Below, in pieces: positions 36,171 through 45,372 of a DNA stretch of 64,000 bases; the stretch's first letter is position 1, and each line of letters begins with the position of its first letter. A model generated the notes under the pieces. That model was not told where the DNA came from, did not search any database, and saw nothing but the letters and a program-made list of their open reading frames with translations. This stretch comes from Tenacibaculum agarivorans (GTDB taxonomy: Bacteria; Bacteroidota; Bacteroidia; Flavobacteriales; Flavobacteriaceae): contig NZ_MSMP01000001.1 of the NCBI RefSeq assembly GCF_001936575.1, positions 62,001 through 126,000 of the forward strand, given 5' to 3'. Made by a program: the position numbers and the translations under genes.

Positions 36171-38933
36171 ATGAAAAAAAATTTATTAATTGCTTTAGTT
36201 TGTTTTTGTCAACTAGTAGTTGCACAAAGCAAGGGTACAGTTACGGGGACTGTTACCGATAAGGAATTAAATGGTGAACCTTTACCATTTGCAAATGTAT
36301 TCATTAAAGGCACTTCTATAGGGGGGAACACTGACCTTGACGGTAAGTATACTATAGCCGTTCCTGAAGGGAGTCATACATTAGTATTTAGTTTTGTTGG
36401 ATATCAAACTATTGAAAAACCAATCACTGTAGTTGCAGGTCAAACACTTACTGTAAACCAAGAAGTTGGTGCTAGCGGTGGAGAGAAACTTGATGAGGTA
36501 CAAATTACAGGAACTGTTAATAAAGAAAAGGAAAGCGCTTTGTTGTTAGAGCAGAAGAAAGCTGTGTCTATAAAAACTACTATTGGATCTCAGGAATTGT
36601 CTAGAAAAGGAGTTAGTAACGTAGAACAAGCTGTTACCAAAACTACTGGTGTTACCAAAGTAGCTTCTAGAGGTATTTTTGTAAGAGGGCTAGATGAGAG
36701 GTATAACTATTTAACTGTAAATGGTCTTCCTGTATCTCCATCTAACTGGGAAAATAAAATACCTTCTTTATCTCAATTCTCTTCTTCTATTTTAAGAAGT
36801 GTAGACGTTAATAAAGTTTTTTATCCTAATTTATACGGAGATTTTGCTGGTGCAACTATGAATGTTAACACCAAAGACAGACCTAGAAAGAGTTATTCTA
36901 AAATTAGCATTAGCGCTGGTGTTAATTTTCAATCTCTTTCAAACGACTTCTTAACTGATAAAGAAAATGGTAGCCTTAATTATTTAGGCTTTGGAGGAAA
37001 GGATGATAGAAGAGGACCCCAAGAAATTAGAAATAGTAATTTTGCTTCTCCTGATTTATATACTGCTTCAGGAACAAAAGCTATTAATGACTTTAGTTCT
37101 GATTGGAATACTGAGCAAGTAGATGCTCCTTTTTCAATTGGTTTTGGAGTTGAAAATGCAGGTGTACTTAAGAACAATGACGGTGAGAAAACTGCATATT
37201 ATGTTGGTTTAAATTACTCTAATTCTTATAACTCTAAAATAGGATCTAACGAATTAAGAAACCCTCAAGGTAGTTTGATAAGAAATGTTAACACAAGTAA
37301 CTCTTTTGACTTTAGCACTACAAATAACCTTTTATTAGGTATATTTAATAAAACTGAAAAAACAGATTTAAATTTCAACTACATATTCTTAAAAACCACT
37401 TCGAATGAAGTAAATGATAACTTTGGTAGATATACAGAAGTAGCTGCAAATTTATTAGGTAGAGATTCTAATTTCAAGCAATCATACTTAAGTCAATTCC
37501 AATTCTTAGGTAAAACTAAGTTCAATGAAAATAATATTATCAATTATTCTGCTACTTATGGTGACTCTAACTACAGTCAGCCAGATAACAATATTTTATC
37601 ATTAGAAGAAATTGGAACTAATGATTATATCTTCTCAGCTAACTCTGGAAAAATGTTTAAATACTTCTTAGATTCAGAAAACTACAATGTTGCTGGAGAT
37701 GTTTCTTACGATTACTTATTTGACGCTAATAATTCTGAAGAAGACAAGAAGAATAAATTAACTATTGGAGCTAATGCTAATAAAGAAGAACTAGATGTTT
37801 TCAACAGGTTTATTGGCGTTAACTTAATCAATGTTGGATCAATTTCTGTAAATCCTGACAATATTGACGCTAGTTTAGTGAATGCTTTCAATAACAATAC
37901 TGCTGAATATAGAGAAATAGCAGATACTAGATTTACCAACATAGACACTGAAATTTTAGCAGGTTATGTAAGCTATAACCATAACTTTAATGATAAATTT
38001 AGTGCACAGTTTGGGGCAAGATTCGAAAACTTCGTAAGAACAGTTTCTGGTCAAAATACTTCTTTTGATTTTAATAAATTCTTTGTTTTACCTTCATTCA
38101 ACTTAAAGTATATAATGAACGATAATATGAATTTACGTTTAGCTGGTAGTAAAACATATACTAAACCTAAAAACATTGAAATCGTTGACATTACAAGGGA
38201 AAATTCTGTTGGAGATTTAATTAAAGGTAATCCTAACTTATTAAACTCTGACAACTATAGTTTAGATTTAAAATGGGAATACTTCCCATCTAGAAACAGC
38301 TTATTCAGTGTTAACTTATTTGGTAAATATATAGAAAACCCTATTGAAAGATTAGTTCAAGACGGAGGTTCTTTTATCCAAACAGTATTTAGTAATACTG
38401 ATGAAGCAACTCTATATGGAGCAGAAGTAGAATTAAAAACTTCATTAGGCTACTTAACAGGAAATGAAAACTTAGAAGGATTAACTTTTGGAGCAAATGT
38501 AACCCTAATGCAATCAGAAGTAAATATATCTGATCAAGTACAAAGTGACTTGAACTTAACTAATGCTACTAGGAGACTACAAGGTGCTTCTGATTTCTTA
38601 ATTAACGCAGATGTATCATATAAATTTAATATTTCTGAAAGTACAGAAAGTCAATTCACTGTATTATTTGATACATTCAGCGAAAGAATTAGCGCTGTTG
38701 GTTCTGGTGCATCTACAATTAAATATGATGATGAGTTTGAAAAGCCTTTCAAAAACTTATCACTTACTTGGAAGAACGATATCAACAAAAAGATAGGAAT
38801 TACAGTTAAGGTTAACAATTTGTTAAACGATACGTATAGCAGACAACTTGAGAGTACACTTGGTGGTGTGGTAGGAGTTAGAGATTATACTATAGGAACT
38901 TCTGCTTCATTATCGCTTAGTTACAAATTTTAA
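36171..38933 (+). CDS. TonB-dependent receptor, large, with CarboxypepD_reg-like domain
   Basis: This 920-residue outer-membrane receptor has a signal peptide (MKKNLLIALVCFCQLVVAQ), CarboxypepD_reg-like domain (about 25-105: GEPLPFANVFIKGTSIGG, LDGKYTIAVPEGSHTLVF), plug (about 140-235: GVSNVEQAVTKTTGVTKV, IFVRGLDERYNYLTVNGLPV) and barrel ending SLSLSYKF. The plug subtype RGLDERYN is that of the FhuA/Outer-membrane-beta-barrel family in flavobacteria. It is followed after 81 nt by a beta-helix lipoprotein gene, probably its partner. The ligand is unknown. A weak Pho-box-like pair (TTAACAT-4-GAAACAT, 36068-36085) lies upstream, but without a TAnnTTTG at the expected spacing. Confidence 0.9.
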   Translation: MKKNLLIALVCFCQLVVAQSKGTVTGTVTDKELNGEPLPFANVFIKGTSIGGNTDLDGKYTIAVPEGSHTLVFSFVGYQTIEKPITVVAGQTLTVNQEVGASGGEKLDEVQITGTVNKEKESALLLEQKKAVSIKTTIGSQELSRKGVSNVEQAVTKTTGVTKVASRGIFVRGLDERYNYLTVNGLPVSPSNWENKIPSLSQFSSSILRSVDVNKVFYPNLYGDFAGATMNVNTKDRPRKSYSKISISAGVNFQSLSNDFLTDKENGSLNYLGFGGKDDRRGPQEIRNSNFASPDLYTASGTKAINDFSSDWNTEQVDAPFSIGFGVENAGVLKNNDGEKTAYYVGLNYSNSYNSKIGSNELRNPQGSLIRNVNTSNSFDFSTTNNLLLGIFNKTEKTDLNFNYIFLKTTSNEVNDNFGRYTEVAANLLGRDSNFKQSYLSQFQFLGKTKFNENNIINYSATYGDSNYSQPDNNILSLEEIGTNDYIFSANSGKMFKYFLDSENYNVAGDVSYDYLFDANNSEEDKKNKLTIGANANKEELDVFNRFIGVNLINVGSISVNPDNIDASLVNAFNNNTAEYREIADTRFTNIDTEILAGYVSYNHNFNDKFSAQFGARFENFVRTVSGQNTSFDFNKFFVLPSFNLKYIMNDNMNLRLAGSKTYTKPKNIEIVDITRENSVGDLIKGNPNLLNSDNYSLDLKWEYFPSRNSLFSVNLFGKYIENPIERLVQDGGSFIQTVFSNTDEATLYGAEVELKTSLGYLTGNENLEGLTFGANVTLMQSEVNISDQVQSDLNLTNATRRLQGASDFLINADVSYKFNISESTESQFTVLFDTFSERISAVGSGASTIKYDDEFEKPFKNLSLTWKNDINKKIGITVKVNNLLNDTYSRQLESTLGGVVGVRDYTIGTSASLSLSYKF

Positions 38934-39014
38934 TTAATATAAACTTAATATTGACATAATGAATCAGTAAACTAAAACTGATTTGTTTGCAACATAAAAA
39001 TAAATAATATAAAA

Positions 39015-40244
39015 ATGAGAAAAATTGTTTTACCTCTGTTCGCATTATCTTTTGCATTATTCACTTCATGTAGTGATGATGATGTAAAAAAGTTAGTACC
39101 TGAAACAACATTAGCTGAGTTAGTTGATGCTGAAGGTAACTGGAATGACGAAGCTGTAGGAAAATTCGGTGAAAAGCTAACAAATAGTACTTCAGCTACT
39201 GGTGCTGATATGACTAAGTTTGCTTGGACGGTTGCTAAAGGGGGAACTACTTTACCAACTTCTTTAACTGCTGATGAAGTTTTAGAAGGTGAAATTACTG
39301 CTGACACTTCTTTAGATGCTACTAAAGTTTATGAATTAAAAGGAGACGTTTATGTTAGAAGTGGGGCTACTTTAACTATTCCTGCTGGTACTGTTATTTT
39401 TGCAGACCCATCTAATAACTTAGACTCTGGTACTACTGATATTAAAGCAGCTGATGTTTTAATCGTAAACAAAGGTGGAAAATTAATCGCTGAAGGTACA
39501 GCTGCTGATCCAATCATATTTACTTCTGGTGCTGCAACTCCTGCTGCAGGTGACTGGGGTGGAATTGTAATGTTAGGAGAGGCTCCAATTAATGTTACTA
39601 ATGGTAATGCTGAAATCGCTGATAACGTATCTGATGACACTTTACCTTACGGTGGTACTAATGCATCTGATAATTCAGGTTCTTTAAAGTATGTAATCTT
39701 AGCTTATCCTGGTACTCAAATCAATACTGATGCTGAGTATAATGGATTTTCTTTCTACGCTATAGGTAGTGGAACTAAATTAGATTACTTAGAAGTTGTT
39801 CAAGGTAAAGATGATAGTTTTGAGTGGTTTGGTGGTACTGTATCTGCTTCTAACTTATACGGGAATAACTTTGACGATACTTTTGACTGGGCTGAAGGTT
39901 TTGTAGGTACTTTAGATAATATTGTTGCTGAGCAACCTGCAGGTGCTGATCACTGTATTGAAGCTGATAACTTAAAAGCTAACAACGCTGCTACTCCATT
40001 TTCTAATCCAACTGTTCAGAATGCTACTTTTATGTCTGTTGGTTCTGATGATGCTATCAAGTTAAGAAGAGGTACTAAAGCTCAATTCAACAATATTGTA
40101 ATTGAAATCGCTTCTGGAACTAAAGCTAATTTTGAAATTGACGATGTTCAAACAGGACAAAATATCTTAGACGGTGAAACTACTTTTACAAATGTAAAAA
40201 TTGACACTGATAATGCTAAGTTTGCTGGAAACGCTAACTTATAA
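39015..40244 (+). CDS. Surface lipoprotein with parallel beta-helix
   Basis: A 409-residue lipoprotein (lipobox LFTSC, Cys about 19, followed by SDDD, the acidic signal that favours surface export in Bacteroidetes). From about residue 95 on, short beta-strand turns recur: VYVRSGATLTIPAGTVIFAD, LIVNKGGKLIAEGTAADPIIFTSG, LKYVILAYPG, LDYLEVVQGKDD and NATFMSVGSDDAIKLRRG. These indicate a right-handed parallel beta-helix. No catalytic signature is visible. It follows the 36171 TonB receptor and ends at a strong terminator; a ligand-capture partner role is inferred. The protein is rich in Ala, Thr and Asp with almost no Cys. Confidence 0.8.
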   Translation: MRKIVLPLFALSFALFTSCSDDDVKKLVPETTLAELVDAEGNWNDEAVGKFGEKLTNSTSATGADMTKFAWTVAKGGTTLPTSLTADEVLEGEITADTSLDATKVYELKGDVYVRSGATLTIPAGTVIFADPSNNLDSGTTDIKAADVLIVNKGGKLIAEGTAADPIIFTSGAATPAAGDWGGIVMLGEAPINVTNGNAEIADNVSDDTLPYGGTNASDNSGSLKYVILAYPGTQINTDAEYNGFSFYAIGSGTKLDYLEVVQGKDDSFEWFGGTVSASNLYGNNFDDTFDWAEGFVGTLDNIVAEQPAGADHCIEADNLKANNAATPFSNPTVQNATFMSVGSDDAIKLRRGTKAQFNNIVIEIASGTKANFEIDDVQTGQNILDGETTFTNVKIDTDNAKFAGNANL

Positions 40245-40264
40245 GATTTCTAAAATCATACAAT

Positions 40265-40295
40265 AAAAAAACCGAGGTATTACCTCGGTTTTTTT
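40265..40295. terminator. Bidirectional terminator after the beta-helix lipoprotein gene
   Basis: Stem AAACCGAGGTA with TACCTCGGTTT, with A- and T-tracts on each side. It serves the lipoprotein gene and the convergent YwqK-like gene. Confidence 0.87.
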
Positions 40296-40316
40296 ATATA
40301 TAGTAGTTACTTAGTT

Positions 40317-40664
40317 TTATTTTACTGCTAATTGAGTGTTCTCATTTTTAGTCTGCACATTTGCAACAGCATTATTTTCGTAGCTCACTTCTTTTACTTC
40401 ATTCTTCGTCCAAACAAACCACTTCCCTACTTTTCTTCCTTTACTGTAATACGCTTCTACTGTTTTTTTTCCACTTTCATCAAAACGTACCCATTTACCA
40501 TCAAGTAATTTATCTTTATAAAATCCTTGTTCCTTAACGTTACCATTATCATAAAAATGAGTAACCTTAATTATATCTCCGTCTTTCTCGTATTGAGATT
40601 CTACTTCTTGCGCCTGCATAACACCTAGTGATAAAAAGCAAACTAAAACTAATATTTTATTCAT
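40317..40664 (-). CDS. YwqK-family MORN-repeat-like exported protein
   Basis: The ATG at 40664 gives 115 residues with a signal peptide (MNKILVLVCFLSLGVMQAQ). MORN-variant repeats follow: HFYDNGNVKEQGFYKDKLLDGKW and FDESGKKTVEAYYSKGRKVGKWF in successive units. Databases often name such proteins 'YwqK family antitoxin', but no toxin gene is adjacent and the export signal speaks against a cytosolic antitoxin. The role is unknown. A good promoter lies upstream on the minus strand (40696-40726). Confidence 0.8.
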   Translation of the reverse strand: MNKILVLVCFLSLGVMQAQEVESQYEKDGDIIKVTHFYDNGNVKEQGFYKDKLLDGKWVRFDESGKKTVEAYYSKGRKVGKWFVWTKNEVKEVSYENNAVANVQTKNENTQLAVK

Positions 40665-40695
40665 AACTGACATTTGATGATTTACATTCACTTTA

Positions 40696-40726
40696 CAAAT
40701 ATAAACTTAATTTTACTTTTATGCAA
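40696..40726 (-). promoter_or_regulatory. Promoter for the YwqK-like gene
   Basis: On the minus strand TTG (40724-40726), 20 nt, then TATATTTG (40696-40703), 31 nt before the chosen ATG. This supports the shorter start. Confidence 0.6.
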
Positions 40727-40829
40727 CTTTTTGTTAACGTTCACTTAACATTAAAAATGTTGTTGATTTTGCAATTTTAAAAAGCTATATTTATAAACAC
40801 TTAAATATTAACCTATTAAAATTGTAATT

Positions 40830-41030
40830 ATGGCAGTAATGAAAGTTATTGAGATTTTATCTAACTCAGAAAAGAGTTGGGAAGACGCTACAAGAAAAGC
40901 GGTAAAACAAGCTTCTAAATCAGTTAAAAACATTAAATCTGCTTTCGTGCAATCACAAAGTGTTGTGGTAAACGATGATGAAGTTTCAGAGTTTAGAGTG
41001 AATTTAAAAGTAACCTTTGAAGTAAAATAA
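40830..41030 (+). CDS. Dodecin
   Basis: A 66-residue flavin-binding dodecin: MAVMKVIEILSNSEKSWEDA at the start, AVKQASKSVKNIKSAFVQSQ in the middle helix and a terminal strand FRVNLKVTFEV. Dodecins form hollow 12-mers that store or buffer flavins, or coenzyme A in some bacteria. Length and fold match. Monocistronic, ended by the hairpin at 41056-41087. A direct repeat TTAACGT-4-TTAACAT lies about 80 nt upstream. Confidence 0.9.
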   Translation: MAVMKVIEILSNSEKSWEDATRKAVKQASKSVKNIKSAFVQSQSVVVNDDEVSEFRVNLKVTFEVK

Positions 41031-41055
41031 TTAACAAAATATATACTACTATTTA

Positions 41056-41087
41056 AAAATTGCGATTATTTTTAATCGCAATTTTTT
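41056..41087 (+). terminator. Terminator after dodecin
   Basis: Stem AAATTGCGATTA with TAATCGCAATTT (short T loop), then a T6 run, about 26 nt after the stop codon. Confidence 0.85.
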
Positions 41088-41112
41088 ATTTAAATAATTT
41101 CTAAAATTAATC

Positions 41113-41919
41113 ATGGAACAAAATCTAGCAAACATCAAAAGTATTCTATTAGAATACGCACCTAAAGTTGTATCGGCACTAATTATTTTAATTGTTGGTT
41201 TATGGATTATTGGCATGCTAACAAAAGCGGCTAAAAAAATAATGGAGAGTAGAGGCTTAGATGTATCTCTAAGAGGCTTTCTTACTAGCTTAATAAATTG
41301 GTCACTTAAAATATTTTTATTTGTTACAGTAGCTGGAAAATTAGGTGTAGAAACAACTTCTTTCGCTGCTATTATAGCTGCTGCTGGTTTAGCAATCGGT
41401 ATGGCACTACAAGGTTCTTTAGCTAATTTTGCCGGTGGAGCTTTATTAATGGTTTTTAGACCTTTTAAAGTAGGTGATTATATAGAAGCCCAGGGTGAAC
41501 AAGGAGTGGTAAAAGACATTCAAATATTCACTACAAAATTGAATACTGTAGATAATAAAGAGGTTATTTTACCAAACGGTGCATTATCTAATGGTAATAT
41601 TATAAATTACTCTTCTGAAGCTCAAAGACGTGTAGATTTAACTTTTGGCGTTTCTTATGATGCAGATATTAAACAAACTAAAGAGGTTTTATTATCTGTT
41701 ATAAATTCTACACCTTTTACCTTAAAAGATCCTGCTCCTGCTGTTATGGTTGGTGAATTAGCAGATAGTTCAGTAAATTTTATCACAAGAACATGGGTTG
41801 AATCTGCTGATTATTGGAATGCTTATTTCCATATTATGGAAAACGTTAAGATTGAATTAGACAAGGCTGGTATTGAAATACCTTATCCACACTCGGTAGA
41901 AATTCAAAAAGAAGGTTAA
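41113..41919 (+). CDS. MscS-type mechanosensitive channel
   Basis: This 268-residue inner-membrane channel has three hydrophobic segments in the first 110 residues. The pore helix is TM3 (FAAIIAAAGLAIGMALQGSLANFAGGALLM), with the Gly/Ala-rich packing typical of MscS. The conserved FKVGDYIEAQGEQGVVKDI beta-domain follows, then a C-terminal alpha-beta domain. It releases solutes under hypo-osmotic shock. The short single-module length is that of E. coli MscS. Convergent and 4 nt overlapping with tsaB. Confidence 0.92.
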   Translation: MEQNLANIKSILLEYAPKVVSALIILIVGLWIIGMLTKAAKKIMESRGLDVSLRGFLTSLINWSLKIFLFVTVAGKLGVETTSFAAIIAAAGLAIGMALQGSLANFAGGALLMVFRPFKVGDYIEAQGEQGVVKDIQIFTTKLNTVDNKEVILPNGALSNGNIINYSSEAQRRVDLTFGVSYDADIKQTKEVLLSVINSTPFTLKDPAPAVMVGELADSSVNFITRTWVESADYWNAYFHIMENVKIELDKAGIEIPYPHSVEIQKEG

Positions 41920-42593
41920 ACTTTCTTTTTTTCTTGAGTAACAATAAAGTCTTTCAAATAAAAAGGCTCAAAATAAGCGACATCTTCGATGTCGTTTTTT
42001 TTGTACTTCTCATAACTTAAAGTCGCTAATTGAATTGCAGATGGATGCTTATCTTCAATAAAATGAGCATTAGTATGTGTCAGTGTCTCTTTACACTTAC
42101 TACTCCCATCTCCTAAAAAGTATACTTTCTTATTAAAGTAATCAGCAAAAGAATTTTCATCTATAATTTGTGCTTCGATCTTTCTAACCAAATTATAATG
42201 CTGATCGAAAATTGCTGAATATACCTCCATCCTTCTAGCATCTAACATAGGCACTATATATGCCTCATCTTCTATATGTATAGCTCTTGCTAAAGAACTT
42301 AAGGTATCTATACTAATTAAAGGTATATTCAATGCAAAACATAAGCCTTTGGCTGCAGAAACACCAATTCTAAGTCCAGTGTAAGATCCTGGACCTTTAC
42401 TTACCGCTATAGCATCTAAATCTTGTGGAGAGTATTTTGCTTTTTTTATGACTTCATCTATAAAGGGATGTAATTTCTCAGCATGAGAATAATTTAAATC
42501 ATTCAGTTCTATACTTTCTAATACTTCTCCGCTTTTCGCTATACTTACTGAACAATTTTTTGTTGATGTTTCTATGTTTAAGATTAAAGCCAA
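41916..42593 (-). CDS. tsaB: tRNA threonylcarbamoyladenosine biosynthesis protein TsaB
   Basis: An ASKHA-fold protein that supports TsaD in making t6A37 on ANN-decoding tRNAs. Motifs: ILNIETSTKNCSVSIAK at the start, AVSKGPGSYTGLRIGVSAAKGL, and MLDARRMEVYSAIF. There is no ATG near the start. A GTG at 42611 lies inside a minus-strand TATATTTG promoter (42611-42618) and cannot be in the mRNA; the TTG at 42593 gives the family-typical MALILNIETST. I therefore chose TTG, giving 225 residues. The 3' end overlaps the mscS 3' end by 4 nt. Confidence 0.88.
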   Translation of the reverse strand: MALILNIETSTKNCSVSIAKSGEVLESIELNDLNYSHAEKLHPFIDEVIKKAKYSPQDLDAIAVSKGPGSYTGLRIGVSAAKGLCFALNIPLISIDTLSSLARAIHIEDEAYIVPMLDARRMEVYSAIFDQHYNLVRKIEAQIIDENSFADYFNKKVYFLGDGSSKCKETLTHTNAHFIEDKHPSAIQLATLSYEKYKKNDIEDVAYFEPFYLKDFIVTQEKKKV

Positions 42594-42610
42594 TGTGTAC
42601 GATTTTAGCA

Positions 42611-42618
42611 CAAATATA
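42611..42618 (-). promoter_or_regulatory. -7 element for tsaB
   Basis: Minus-strand TATATTTG, a perfect TAnnTTTG match. It implies transcription starts near 42604, about 10 nt before the TTG start. Confidence 0.55.
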
Positions 42619-42626
42619 CAAAAGGC

Positions 42627-43937
42627 TTATTCTTTTGTTAAAGTAAAAACGCCTCCCCCTTGTTTTAACGTCATCTCCTGCTTTTCTCTATTAAACTCTA
42701 AAACGATACCCGCTTGTTTAAAAGTGAAAACACTATCATTTTTCGCTTTTAACACAAAAGAGGATTGACCTGTAGCTTGAGCCGATAATTTTCCATCTAC
42801 AACACGTATTGTTATTTTTAATGGAAAACTATTAGAAGCATACACTCCCGTTAACTCGTTAAGCTTATTTTCATCGATCTTTATTTCTGAAAAATCTGGT
42901 AAGTCAAACTCTTTCCCATATGCAGCTCTTAACAATACAATAGATAAATCATTTAAAGTGAAATCTGCTACTCCATTAGAAGTTGTTGCAATCCCTATTC
43001 TATCTTTAGGAAAATACATTAATACGGAATGAAATCCATCAATTCCACCGTTATGCCCATACCCTTTTTCCTTTCTAAATGGATACGAAAATATTCCTAA
43101 TCCATAACCCTCATCAAGCTTAATCATTTCTGAGACGCTCTCTTTTGACACTATTTTATATTCAAATAAAGCATCAATAAACATTACCAAATCTGAAGGC
43201 GTAGAAATAATACAACCAGCACCTAAAGGAATAGACATGTCCGTTTCAGCTGCTATTCTCCAATTCCCATTTTTCTTATACGAATTACACTCATTACTAT
43301 TCAAGTTGATTGTAGAGCCTACTTGAGTATTCTTTAAACCTAATGGTGAAACAATATTATCTTGTAATAGAGTCGCATATGATTTTTGATAAATATCTTC
43401 TAGTATGAATGAAAGTAATACATAATTAGAATTACTATACGAATGTTTTTCTCCAGGATTAAAACTAGGTTTGAAGCTGTAAATGATATCTAGTATTTCC
43501 TTTCTAGTTTTTTCTGAGGTATAATACGTGAGATATGACGCGTCATTTGTGAAATTAAAAATCCCACTAGAATGATTTAAAAGATTTTTTATAGTAATCT
43601 TTTTTGCATTTTTGACATCTGGAAAGTAAGTATCTAAAGTAGTTTCTAATTTTATCTTATTAGCTTCTATAGCTTTAAGAATCAAAACAGATGTAAATGT
43701 TTTAGTTATGGAACCTATTCTAAATTTAGTATCTACAGTATTCTTTTGGGCTTTACTTATATCAGCATACCCTATAGTTTTTCGATATATAATTTCTCCA
43801 TTTTTAATAACGGACGAACTACTGAAAAGCTTATCCTTTTCTTCTAATACAGAAAAGTAAGCATCCAGTTTTTTGGCATTAATTTCTTGAGAGAATGTAT
43901 TTATCCCTATTAGAAATAAAAGCAATATCTTTTTCAT
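42627..43937 (-). CDS. Secreted beta-lactamase-fold serine hydrolase
   Basis: The ATG at 43937 gives 436 residues with a signal peptide (MKKILLLFLIGINTFSQ). Class C-like motifs: SITK in FRIGSITKTFTSV (about residue 76), YSNSNYVLL (YxN, about 165) and HNGGIDGFHS (HxG, about 306). A C-terminal beta domain of about 100 residues (LTGVYASNSFPLKITI) resembles the DUF3471-type lipocalin-like tail of D-aminopeptidase-like hydrolases. Substrate unknown. It lies 27 nt downstream of the TolC-family gene and may be co-transcribed with it. Confidence 0.87.
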   Translation of the reverse strand: MKKILLLFLIGINTFSQEINAKKLDAYFSVLEEKDKLFSSSSVIKNGEIIYRKTIGYADISKAQKNTVDTKFRIGSITKTFTSVLILKAIEANKIKLETTLDTYFPDVKNAKKITIKNLLNHSSGIFNFTNDASYLTYYTSEKTRKEILDIIYSFKPSFNPGEKHSYSNSNYVLLSFILEDIYQKSYATLLQDNIVSPLGLKNTQVGSTINLNSNECNSYKKNGNWRIAAETDMSIPLGAGCIISTPSDLVMFIDALFEYKIVSKESVSEMIKLDEGYGLGIFSYPFRKEKGYGHNGGIDGFHSVLMYFPKDRIGIATTSNGVADFTLNDLSIVLLRAAYGKEFDLPDFSEIKIDENKLNELTGVYASNSFPLKITIRVVDGKLSAQATGQSSFVLKAKNDSVFTFKQAGIVLEFNREKQEMTLKQGGGVFTLTKE

Positions 43938-43964
43938 AATATTATACATCTGATTACAGTAGCA

Positions 43965-45347
43965 CTAGTCTAAAACATTTTCTCCGTAGTAAAACTTTAA
44001 AACTTTGGTTTTAAAAATATAGTCATATTTAGCTCTGATAGATGCTGATTGAGCATTTACCAATCGATTACGAACCTGATCATAATCAAATTGTGTCATT
44101 GCTCCATAATCGAAACTTGCTTGTGCATTTTTAAAAGCTTCTTCCTGTGCTTCTAAGGAAATACTAGCTGCTTCGTAAGTTTTTGCTGCTGCTTTAGCAT
44201 CTAAAAATGCTTGTTCTATGGTTTGCTGTAGACGAAGTTTTTCACTCTCTAAATTATTTTCTGAAATAATCTTGTTAATTTGAGAACGTTCTACATTAGC
44301 GTCATTACTAAAACCATTAAAAATTGGTATAGAAACACTAAAACCTAAACCGTAACCTAAATTATTATCCAATTGAGTGAATAGACCTTCATTACTAAAA
44401 CCTGGAGGTAAATCTAGATTAAAACCATAATTTGTTCCAACACTAGCAGAAGTATTTATAGTAGGTAAATAACCTGCTCTTGCAATTTCTATAGCTAATT
44501 TAGAATTTTCAATACCTAACTTAGCTCTCTCTATTTCTGGTCTGTTAGTTAATGCTTTTTGATACACCTCATTTGAAGAACTATATAATAAACTTGCTGA
44601 AGGTGAACCTACTTCAATAACTTCAACATCAAAAGCATCATAAGATACTTGCAATAATTGTGCTAATTGTAACAAAGCAAGGTTTAAACTGTTTTCCTGA
44701 GTCACTACATTTTGAGCATCATTCGCAGCTGTAGATTGGATATTTAATAAATCTCCTTTTGGAACCGCTCCTGCGTCAAACTGAGCCTGAGCTCTTTTAA
44801 TTTGATTCCCACTAATTTCTGCTTGTACTCTAGCAGCTTCTAAATTTTCTTTAGCAAACAGTACATTAAGATAAGTATTTACTACCTGAAGTGAAATATC
44901 ATTCTCAATCACTTCCAAATCCAATTTACTAGCTTCAACTCCCAATTGAGCTTGCTTATAAGTATTTAAATTTCTAAAGCCATTAAAAACAGTATAGCTT
45001 GCACTAAGAGATAAAGCCCCACCAAAAGTAGTAGTAGAAACCCTATCATTCGATACAGGATCAAAGGTAGATCCGAAGTTTAAATTACCTCCTGTAGAAG
45101 CATTAAGGGATGGTAAAAAATTTGCTTTGCTACTTTTTACATCCTTTTCTGATACTTCAACATTTAGTTTATTTATTTTAACAGTAATATTATTTTTTAA
45201 CGCGTGGTCAACACACTGTTTCAGTGTCCATTTTTTTTGTCCAAAAGAGAGTGTGGTTGCAAGTAGTAGCGTAGCCGTTAATAGGTTAAGTCTCGTATTT
45301 TTCAAAGTATAATTTATTTTGTATCGATATGACGACAAATTACACAT
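43965..45347 (-). CDS. TolC-family outer membrane efflux protein
   Basis: This protein of up to 460 residues has two OEP repeats of long helices: LKQCVDHALKNNITVKINKLNVEV and repeated NAQASFDYGAMTQFDYDQVRNRLVNAQ-type segments broken by beta turns. It forms the outer-membrane channel of a type I or RND efflux system; the inner-membrane and adaptor partners are not in this window. The signal peptide is LNLLTATLLLATTLSFGQ. A TTG at 45305, right before KNTRLNLL, is an alternative start, because the ATG at 45347 adds a long, poorly typical n-region. Confidence 0.87.
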   Translation of the reverse strand: MCNLSSYRYKINYTLKNTRLNLLTATLLLATTLSFGQKKWTLKQCVDHALKNNITVKINKLNVEVSEKDVKSSKANFLPSLNASTGGNLNFGSTFDPVSNDRVSTTTFGGALSLSASYTVFNGFRNLNTYKQAQLGVEASKLDLEVIENDISLQVVNTYLNVLFAKENLEAARVQAEISGNQIKRAQAQFDAGAVPKGDLLNIQSTAANDAQNVVTQENSLNLALLQLAQLLQVSYDAFDVEVIEVGSPSASLLYSSSNEVYQKALTNRPEIERAKLGIENSKLAIEIARAGYLPTINTSASVGTNYGFNLDLPPGFSNEGLFTQLDNNLGYGLGFSVSIPIFNGFSNDANVERSQINKIISENNLESEKLRLQQTIEQAFLDAKAAAKTYEAASISLEAQEEAFKNAQASFDYGAMTQFDYDQVRNRLVNAQSASIRAKYDYIFKTKVLKFYYGENVLD

Positions 45348-45372
45348 TATGTTACAGAAAAAGAATTGATTT

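Noticed and set aside
40317..40664. A toxin-antitoxin module, as implied by the name 'YwqK family antitoxin'
   Set aside because: The protein is exported and no toxin-like gene is adjacent, so a toxin-antitoxin call is not supported.
40734..40751. A direct repeat TTAACGT-4-TTAACAT upstream of dodecin, similar to the Pho-box-like sites
   Set aside because: No TAnnTTTG follows at 19 nt (the nearest similar sequence is at 12 nt and imperfect), and dodecin has no phosphate link. Kept only as a weak resemblance.
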